NCBI GenBank assembly: GCA_034663685.1
Contig: JAXDJC010000212.1
Location: forward strand, 1 to 11,369
Direction of reading: 5' to 3'
Source of the DNA: AC-37 sp034663685
GTDB lineage: Bacteria; Actinomycetota; Thermoleophilia; Solirubrobacterales; Thermoleophilaceae
Length of the DNA: 11,369 nt
Part shown: positions 6,510 to 11,369 of the stretch, one piece after another
Position numbering within the stretch: position 1 is the first letter of the stretch
How the letters are laid out: each line of letters starts with the position of its first letter
Made by a program: the position numbers and the translations under genes
Notes under the pieces: model-generated
Told to the model about the DNA's origin: nothing
The model's database searches: none
Seen by the model: the letters and a program-made list of their open reading frames with translations, nothing else

Positions 6510-7733
6510 CTAGCTGTAGGCGTCCCAGGCCCGGAGGCTGGGAAGCGGGTCGAACGGCGCGCCGCCGGAGTACCAGCCCGGGCCGGACCAGAGCTCGAAG
6601 TGGAGGTGGCAGCCGACGGCGTCACCGGTCTGGCCCACCACGCCGATCTGCTCGCCGGTGTGCACGCGGGTGCCCACCTTGAGCGGCGACGGGTTCGCCA
6701 GGTGGGCATACATGTAGTCCACGTCCGTGCCCTCCGCGTTGATCACCACGTAGTTGCCTGCGGCCGCCTGGTACTTGTTCGTCTTGATCACCCCGCCGCG
6801 AGCGGCCACCATGCGCGACCCGCAGGCCGCCATCACGTCCTGGCCCTGGTGCGTGTGGCCCGAGCGGGGGGCGCCGAAGCGGGCGCCCGAGTTGCCGAAG
6901 TTGTGCGTGGCGCGCACGGGGAAGATGTTGCCGCGCAGGTCGAAGGCGTCGCGGGTGGCCTCGCCGTCCGGAACGCTGCGGCTGGCCGCGCCGTCGGCGC
7001 CCGTGGCGGTCACGTGGAATCCGTAGCGGCCGTCCGGCTGGGCCACGCCGCCGGCCTTGCCGTCCCAGCGGACCGTCTGCACCTCGCCCGCCGGCACGGA
7101 CGGGGCGCTCCAGGTCTGCACCACGGCGCCGTCGCCCAGGCGCACGAGGTCGGCCGTGGCGGAGGCCGGCGCGTCGGTCCGGTAGCTGAGCACGATCCCG
7201 CCGGGGCCGTCGAAGAACAGCGTGCCGCGGTTGACCGCGGTCTCCAGCCGCGGCGCGCCGGGATCGGACGGGCCGGGCGCGGGGGAGAGCCGGCCGGTGG
7301 GCTCGGGCGCCGCCGCGGGCACGATCGTGACCGGCTTGGTCGGCTTCGACCGCACCTGCGCAGAGGCCTGTGCCACGATCGGGCCGCTGCGGGCGTTGTA
7401 GGGAACCGTCACGCGCAGCTTGGTGTCGCTCGACGGCTTGACGTCCACGGCCACGTCGTCGGCGCGCCCGCTCCCGCCGAGGAAGAGGATCTTGGACGTG
7501 GAGAGGAGCCTGCGGCCGCTGAGCCGCACCGAGCCGCCGTTGCGCACGCGCGTCTTCTGGACGCAACCGGCCGCGCAGGCGACCTTCTTGATCTCCGGCT
7601 TGGCCACGTAGGCCTGGCCCCCGCCGCTCGCGCTGGTCTGCGCGCCGGGCGCGCTGGCGGCCCAGGGGAGCGTCGCGAGTGCGACGGCGCCCGCGGCGCA
7701 TGCGATCGATCGGCGGCTGTGGGGTACTGGCAA
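6510..7733 (-). CDS. Secreted M23 (LytM-type) zinc metallopeptidase
   Basis: A 407-residue exported protein expected to cut peptidoglycan cross-bridges or act as a cell-wall hydrolase. TTG 7733 is the start: GAGAGAGGG lies 6 nt upstream and an Arg-Arg signal peptide follows (SRRSIACAAGAVALATLPW, cleavage near residues 27-31). The SRRSI sequence weakly resembles a Tat motif. Residues 44-138 form an IPT/TIG-like Ig domain with Cys53 and Cys57. Then come a Pro-rich linker and a FlgD-like Ig domain (about 165-245, VRWDGKAGGVAQPDGRYGF). The peptidase domain is at 268-398. Zinc ligands are His295 and Asp299 (HQGQD) and His378 of HLH (376-378); His344 in YAHL is also conserved. The motif set is complete, so the enzyme should be active. 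Transcription runs from a promoter near 7928 through a c-di-AMP riboswitch, so expression should respond to that second messenger. Confidence 0.93.
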   Translation of the reverse strand: MPVPHSRRSIACAAGAVALATLPWAASAPGAQTSASGGGQAYVAKPEIKKVACAAGCVQKTRVRNGGSVRLSGRRLLSTSKILFLGGSGRADDVAVDVKPSSDTKLRVTVPYNARSGPIVAQASAQVRSKPTKPVTIVPAAAPEPTGRLSPAPGPSDPGAPRLETAVNRGTLFFDGPGGIVLSYRTDAPASATADLVRLGDGAVVQTWSAPSVPAGEVQTVRWDGKAGGVAQPDGRYGFHVTATGADGAASRSVPDGEATRDAFDLRGNIFPVRATHNFGNSGARFGAPRSGHTHQGQDVMAACGSRMVAARGGVIKTNKYQAAAGNYVVINAEGTDVDYMYAHLANPSPLKVGTRVHTGEQIGVVGQTGDAVGCHLHFELWSGPGWYSGGAPFDPLPSLRAWDAYS

Positions 7734-7754
7734 GTCCGGCCCTCTCTCTGGTCG

Positions 7755-7908
7755 GCCTACGGGGTTAGCTGACGGGCTCGCGGCGAAAGAGCGCCGCTAC
7801 GAGCAAGCGGGCCATCCGGCCCAGCTCGATTCGCCCCTGGGAGCCGATCCTCGGCACCCTCTGGTTCCCCCGTTCCACGGCGCCGGCGGCACCGCGGATT
7901 CGGCAGGC
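7755..7908 (-). promoter_or_regulatory. c-di-AMP riboswitch (ydaO/yuaA class)
   Basis: Read on the minus strand, this leader shows the conserved blocks of the ydaO/yuaA element in order: GCCGAATCCG (7904-7895), GTGGAACGGGGGAACCA (7878-7862), GGGGCGAATCG (7837-7827), a GCTC-TTTCGCCGC-GAGC hairpin (7792-7776) and GTCAGCTAACCCCGTAGGC (7773-7755). The outer P1 stem pairs GCCTGC (7908-7903) with GTAGGC (7760-7755), including one G-U. The element ends 21 nt before the TTG of the M23 gene, and this spacer holds the ribosome-binding site. In actinobacteria this class commonly sits ahead of secreted cell-wall enzymes, and binding of c-di-AMP is generally reported to lower expression. GGCC at 7757-7754, inside P1, could instead pair with GGCC at 7741-7738 and place the Shine-Dalgarno in a loop, so translational control is possible (inference). 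Confidence 0.93.
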
Positions 7909-7927
7909 AATACGACTTCGAGGCGGC

Positions 7928-7935
7928 AGTATAAC
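7928..7935. promoter_or_regulatory. Overlapping divergent -10 elements for the M23 gene and rplM
   Basis: The octamer AGTATAAC reads TATACT on the minus strand (7933-7928) and TATAAC on the plus strand (7930-7935). Both are good sigma-70-type -10 hexamers in an otherwise GC-rich gap. A minus-strand start about 7 nt on (near 7921) would precede the riboswitch P1 by about 12 nt. A plus-strand start near 7942 would give rplM a leader of about 44 nt. No strong -35 is seen; GTTTTG is 17 nt upstream of TATACT on the minus strand. That the two promoters share bases is inference. Confidence 0.5.
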
Positions 7936-7985
7936 CACGCCCCAGGCGGCCAAAACCGAGTTGCCGCTACCCTCCCCAGGCTCTT

Positions 7986-8423
7986 ATGAGGACCTACGTA
8001 GCCACCCCCGCCACGCGCGAGCGCAACTGGGTCGTCGTCGACGCCACCGGCCTGACGCTGGGGCGCCTGGCCACCCAGATCGCCAACACGCTGCGGGGCA
8101 AGAACAAGCCCGAGTTCACGCCGCATTGCGACGTGGGCGACTTCGTGGTGGTCGTGAACGCCGAGCGGATCGCGGTGACCGGCAAGAAGCTGGACGAGAA
8201 GCGCTACTACCGCCATTCCGGGTACCCGGGCGGGCTGCGGTCGCGCACGCTCTCCGAGATGCTCGAGCGCCGGCCCGAGGAGGTCATCCGCAAGGCGGTC
8301 AAGGGGATGCTGCCGCGCAGCCGCCTCGGCCGGGCCCAGCTGCGCAAGCTCAAGGTCTACGCCGGCCCGGACCATCCGCACGCCGCGCAGAAGCCCGAAC
8401 CCATGGAGGTCGCAACCCGATGA
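7986..8423 (+). CDS. rplM: 50S ribosomal protein L13
   Basis: A 145-residue L13, an early-assembling large-subunit protein that binds 23S rRNA. The full family pattern is present: MRTYVATPATRERNWVVVDA at the start, LGRLATQIANTLRGKNK, then VVVNAERIAVTGKK, YYRHSGYPGG, and the C-terminal KAVKGMLPRSRLGRAQLRKL followed by KVYAGPDHPHAAQKPE. Length is normal. ATG 7986 is fixed by the conserved N-terminus, yet the preceding bases are pyrimidine-rich and contain no Shine-Dalgarno. A GCGGC/GCCGC stem (7946-7950 with 7963-7967) lies in the presumed leader. It is first in the rplM-rpsI-glmM chain, and its stop overlaps the rpsI start (ATGA). The upstream neighbour is the divergent M23 gene. Confidence 0.98.
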   Translation: MRTYVATPATRERNWVVVDATGLTLGRLATQIANTLRGKNKPEFTPHCDVGDFVVVVNAERIAVTGKKLDEKRYYRHSGYPGGLRSRTLSEMLERRPEEVIRKAVKGMLPRSRLGRAQLRKLKVYAGPDHPHAAQKPEPMEVATR

Positions 8424-9544
8424 TCGACGACGAGCGCCCGGACGCTCCCGAGGAGCAGCCCGCCGAGCCGGAGACGCCCGGCGGCGAGGACGAGGCGCTC
8501 GAGCCGAGCTCGTCGGCCGACCCCAGCGAGAGCCCCGCCGCGGGCGAGGAGCCGCCGGCCGAGGAGCCCGCCGCCGCCGAGGAGCCGCCGGCCGAGGAGC
8601 CCGCCGCCGCTGAGAAGCCTGCCGCGGAGGAGCCTGCCGCGGAGGAGCCCGCCGCTGCCGCTGAGGAGCCTGCCGCCGCTGAGGAGCCTGCCGCGGAGGA
8701 GCCCGCCGCCCCTCCGGCCGAGGAGCCTGCCGCATCCGCCGAAGAGCCTCCCGCGGAGGAGCCCGCCGCGCCCGAGGCCGGCGCCGCACCCGCCGACGAG
8801 CCCGCGCCCGAGGCGGTCGCCGCTCCGGACGCCTCGTCCGCCCCGGCCGACGACGCCCCGGCCGCCGAGACACCCGCCGCCGAGGACGCCCCCGCCGCCG
8901 ACGCTCCCGCCGAGGAGCGCCCGCGCCGCGACAAGCGCAAGAAGGACGACGAGGCCAAGGAGCCCGACGTGGTGCCCGGCGCCCACCTCGAGCCCGACCT
9001 CGTGCTCGAGTCCGAGCGCACCGCCGAGGAGGACGACCTCTCCCGCTACACGTCCGCCGACGACGCCGAGACGGCCGCGGGCGACCCCGCCGCCGCCGGC
9101 GACAAGGACGGCGAGGCCGCCGAGCCGGCCCCCCGCTCGGTCCTCGACCTCGCGGCCGACGCCCGCTACCGCGCCACCGGCAAGCGCAAGACCGCCGTGG
9201 CCCGCGTGATCATCTCGCCCGGCGAGGGCGTGTACACGATCAACGGGCGCGAGCTCGACGAGTTCTTCCCCCGCGCGGCCCTCCAGAAGGCTGCGCGCCA
9301 GCCGCTCGAGGTCGCCGGGTTCGAGCGCCGGATGAACGTGACGGCGCGCATCCACGGGGGCGGCGTGGCCGCCCAGGCCGGGGCCCTGCGCCACGGCGTG
9401 GCTCGCGCGCTCGTCGAGGCCGACCCGAGCCTGCGGCCGGAGCTCAAGCGCCGCGGCCTCCTCACGCGCGACGCCCGCGCGAAGGAGCGCAAGAAGGCCG
9501 GCCTCAAGAAGGCCCGGAAGCGCCCGCAGTTCTCGAAGCGCTGA
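8420..9544 (+). CDS. rpsI: 30S ribosomal protein S9 with a very long acidic N-terminal extension
   Basis: A 374-residue S9; the conserved core is only residues 249-374. The core starts YRATGKRKTAVARV, has VYTINGRELDEFF and the GGGVAAQAGALRHGVARAL motif, and ends with the basic tail KKARKRPQFSKR that reaches the ribosomal P site. Residues 1-166 are an Ala/Glu/Pro low-complexity tract with about twelve EEP units. Then come a basic patch RPRRDKRKK (167-175) and an acidic, more complex segment (182-230). The ATG at 8420 overlaps the rplM stop and has GGAGGT 9 nt upstream, so the long form is well supported. A second start is conceivable at GTG 8969 (Val184), with AAGGAG 6 nt upstream. Actinobacterial S9 often carries a short acidic extension; this one is much longer. 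The stop TGA (9542-9544) overlaps the apparent CTG start of glmM. Confidence 0.95.
   Translation: MIDDERPDAPEEQPAEPETPGGEDEALEPSSSADPSESPAAGEEPPAEEPAAAEEPPAEEPAAAEKPAAEEPAAEEPAAAAEEPAAAEEPAAEEPAAPPAEEPAASAEEPPAEEPAAPEAGAAPADEPAPEAVAAPDASSAPADDAPAAETPAAEDAPAADAPAEERPRRDKRKKDDEAKEPDVVPGAHLEPDLVLESERTAEEDDLSRYTSADDAETAAGDPAAAGDKDGEAAEPAPRSVLDLAADARYRATGKRKTAVARVIISPGEGVYTINGRELDEFFPRAALQKAARQPLEVAGFERRMNVTARIHGGGVAAQAGALRHGVARALVEADPSLRPELKRRGLLTRDARAKERKKAGLKKARKRPQFSKR
8546..8773 (+). repeat. Degenerate Ala-Glu-Pro coding repeat in rpsI
   Basis: Short units of the type (A)AEEPA, 12-18 nt each, recur through residues 43-118 of S9. The clearest copy is a 33-nt tandem duplication: 8546-8577 and 8579-8610 are identical over 32 nt and encode EEPPAEEPAAA twice. 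The units keep the reading frame, as expected for replication slippage under selection for an acidic, disordered tail. Confidence 0.85.
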
Positions 9545-10866
9545 CCGCCGGGGCGCCCCCGAAGCTGTTCGGAACCGACGGCGTCCGCGGCGTGGCGGGC
9601 GAGTTCCTCACGGCCGAGCTCGCGCTGGCGCTCGGCCGCGCGGCCGCCACGCTCTCGCCCGCCGAGGCACCGCAGATCCTCATCGTCCGCGACACCCGCG
9701 AGTCGGGCCAGACGCTCGAGGCCGCCCTGGCGGCCGGCATCGCCGCGGCCGGCGGTCACGCACTGCTCGGCGGCGTCCTGCCCACGCCGGGCGCCGCGCT
9801 GCTGGTGCGCCGCTACGGCTTCGACATGGCCGCCGTGGTCTCCGCCTCGCACAACCCCTACCGCGACAACGGCATCAAGTTCTTCGGGCCCGAGGGCACC
9901 AAGGTGCCCGACGAGACCGAGCGCGAGATGGAGCGCCTGGTGCACGAGCCGCCGCCAGAGCGGGCCGACGGCCGCGTGCGCGAGCTGCACGGGGCCGGCG
10001 GCGACTACCTGCGCGAGCTGGAGTACCGCTTCCGGGACCTCGATCTCTCGGGCGTCCGCGTGCTGCTCGACTGCGCCAACGGCGCCACATACCGCACGGC
10101 GCCCGAGATCTTCCGCCGCCTCGGCGCCGACGTGGAGGCGATCGCCGCGGACCCGGACGGGCGCAACATCAACGACGGCGTGGGCTCCACGCACGTCGCG
10201 GCGCTCGCTGACCGGGTTTCCGCCGGCGACTGGGACATCGGCTTCGCCTTCGACGGCGACGGCGACCGCGTGCTGGCGGTGGACCGTGAGGGGGCTGTGG
10301 TGGACGGCGACGAGCTGATCGCGCTGGCGGCGCTGCACCTGCGCGCGGCCGGCCGCCTGCCCGGCGACGGGGTGGCGGTGACCGTGATGACCAACTACGG
10401 CTTCCACACCGCGATGCGCGAGGCCGGCATCGAGGTGGCGTCCACCAACGTGGGCGACCGCCACGTGCTGGCCGAGCTGCTGAAGCGTGGCTGGGCGCTG
10501 GGCGGCGAGCAGTCCGGGCACATCATCGACACCGGCTTCGTGCCCTCCGGGGACGGGATCGCGTCGGCGCTCCTCACGCTCGAGGCGCTCGCCGGCCGCG
10601 ACCTTGCAGGGCGCGACGCGATGCGGCGCCTGCCGCAGAGGCTCGTGAACGTGACGGTGGGCGACCGCGACAGGCTGGACTCCGCCAAGGCCGTCTGGGA
10701 CGCGGTGGAGGAGGAGTCCGCGGGCCTCGAGGACCGCGGCCGGGTGCTGGTGCGCCCATCGGGCACCGAGCCGCTCGTGCGCGTGATGGTCGAGGCGCCG
10801 GACGAGGCCGAGTGCGAGGCCGTGACCGAGCGCCTCGTGGCCGTTGTCGAGCGCGAGCTGGCCTGA
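9541..10866 (+). CDS. glmM: Phosphoglucosamine mutase, apparently starting at CTG
   Basis: Interconverts glucosamine-6-phosphate and glucosamine-1-phosphate on the way to UDP-GlcNAc and peptidoglycan. Using CTG 9541 as start, the protein has 441 residues, the family's usual length. The conserved N-terminus KLFGTDGVRG is at 8-17. The phosphoserine loop SASHNP is at 101-106 (Ser103, matching Ser102 of E. coli). The Mg-binding DGDGDR is at 238-243, the sugar-binding GEQSGH at 322-327 and the phosphate-binding RPSGTEP at 405-411. GTG 9592 is the first ordinary start in frame, but it would delete FGTDGVRG. No ATG, GTG or TTG lies upstream in frame within at least 60 nt. CTG 9541 forms a CTGA overlap with the rpsI stop, like the ATGA/GTGA junctions elsewhere here. 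CTG 9565 is a second option. A sequencing error at this codon cannot be excluded. Confidence 0.93.
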   Translation: MTAGAPPKLFGTDGVRGVAGEFLTAELALALGRAAATLSPAEAPQILIVRDTRESGQTLEAALAAGIAAAGGHALLGGVLPTPGAALLVRRYGFDMAAVVSASHNPYRDNGIKFFGPEGTKVPDETEREMERLVHEPPPERADGRVRELHGAGGDYLRELEYRFRDLDLSGVRVLLDCANGATYRTAPEIFRRLGADVEAIAADPDGRNINDGVGSTHVAALADRVSAGDWDIGFAFDGDGDRVLAVDREGAVVDGDELIALAALHLRAAGRLPGDGVAVTVMTNYGFHTAMREAGIEVASTNVGDRHVLAELLKRGWALGGEQSGHIIDTGFVPSGDGIASALLTLEALAGRDLAGRDAMRRLPQRLVNVTVGDRDRLDSAKAVWDAVEEESAGLEDRGRVLVRPSGTEPLVRVMVEAPDEAECEAVTERLVAVVERELA

Positions 10867-11001
10867 TGTCCGAGGTGTAGGCGGAGGCGCTTCGCGCCGA
10901 TACCCTGAGGGTTGTGCGAGAGCCGTCCGCGGGCGGCTTTCTTCGTTGACAGGACAGGCCCGCCGGCAGGCGGGAGATGCGCGACGCCGAAGGGAATTCG
11001 T
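10867..11001. other. Hairpin-rich gap between glmM and glmS
   Basis: The gap is non-coding. In order it contains GGCGC-TTC-GCGCC (10886-10898), ACCC-TGA-GGGT (10902-10912), the terminator-like stem at 10918-10941, a TTGACA (10946-10951) and CCCGCC-GGCA-GGCGGG (10959-10974). TTGACA looks like a -35, but the bases 17 nt on are GC-only, so no matching -10 is visible. TACCCT (10901-10906) fits the loose TANNNT -10 of actinobacteria and could start a transcript that includes the terminator stem. Confidence 0.45.
10918..10943 (+). terminator. Intrinsic terminator or attenuator downstream of glmM
   Basis: Stem GCCGTC (10922-10927) pairs with GGCGGC (10932-10937, one G-U) around the loop CGCG. The helix extends outward as GAGA against TTTC (10918-10921 with 10938-10941). 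The T-rich run TTTCTT (10938-10943) follows the core stem. It lies 51 nt after the glmM stop and 58 nt before glmS, so it should end the rplM-rpsI-glmM transcript or, if transcription starts upstream, attenuate glmS. Confidence 0.75.

Positions 11002-11369
<368 letters not shown>

Noticed and set aside
10917..11001. glmS ribozyme ahead of glmS (a GTTGACAGGACAGG string recalls its GUUGACGAGG core)
   Set aside because: No GCGCC cleavage-site segment adjoins the P2-like stem, and the roughly 85 nt available lack the remaining core elements. The string may simply be a -35-like TTGACA.

Overview
The window is high-GC bacterial DNA, very probably from an actinobacterium. I place it most likely in the Thermoleophilia/Solirubrobacterales by inference. 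The reasons are the uniform GC-rich codon use, GTG/TTG starts, ATGA/GTGA stop-start overlaps, a c-di-AMP riboswitch ahead of a secreted M23 peptidase, a secreted hydrolase ending in RTX-like repeats closed by a Cys pair, and the order rplM-rpsI-glmM-glmS. No taxonomic search was possible. Both ends cut genes: guaA on the left and glmS on the right.

Layout. 1-1104: 3' two thirds of guaA. 1105-1371: a non-coding gap between convergent genes, with a terminator-like hairpin and other inverted repeats. 1372-2643: a leftward pair, a GntR-family regulator followed by a small SnoaL/NTF2-like protein. 2644-2710: a short divergent control region with phased repeats. 2711-6502: a rightward chain of four genes, each overlapping the next by exactly 4 nt. 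They encode an MlaE-type lipid permease, a secreted Cys-rich protein of unknown function, a small coiled-coil protein, and a secreted alpha/beta hydrolase with a C-terminal RTX-like domain. 6510-7733: a convergent secreted M23 (LytM-type) peptidase. 7755-7908: its c-di-AMP (ydaO/yuaA) riboswitch on the minus strand. 7986-10866: rplM-rpsI-glmM, chained by 4-nt overlaps. 10867-11001: a hairpin-rich gap with a factor-independent terminator. 11002-end: the start of glmS.

How the genes work together. guaA (purine synthesis), rplM/rpsI (ribosome) and glmM/glmS (UDP-GlcNAc precursor supply) are housekeeping. The M23 peptidase with its riboswitch ties cell-wall remodelling to c-di-AMP. The most novel part is the gntR-divergent operon. 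Its products suggest an envelope-lipid function: a membrane lipid permease, two exported proteins (one a probable esterase/lipase), and a cytosolic coiled-coil protein. Two sequence blocks of that coiled-coil protein also occur, at about 50% identity and similar spacing, in the C-terminal half of the GntR regulator. Regulator and operon product therefore share a domain, which suggests direct interaction or common descent.

Other points worth a second look: S9 carries an acidic low-complexity N-terminal extension of about 245 residues, roughly twice the length of the S9 core. The frame of glmM has no ATG/GTG/TTG upstream of its essential N-terminal motif, so it apparently starts at CTG in a CTGA overlap with rpsI.
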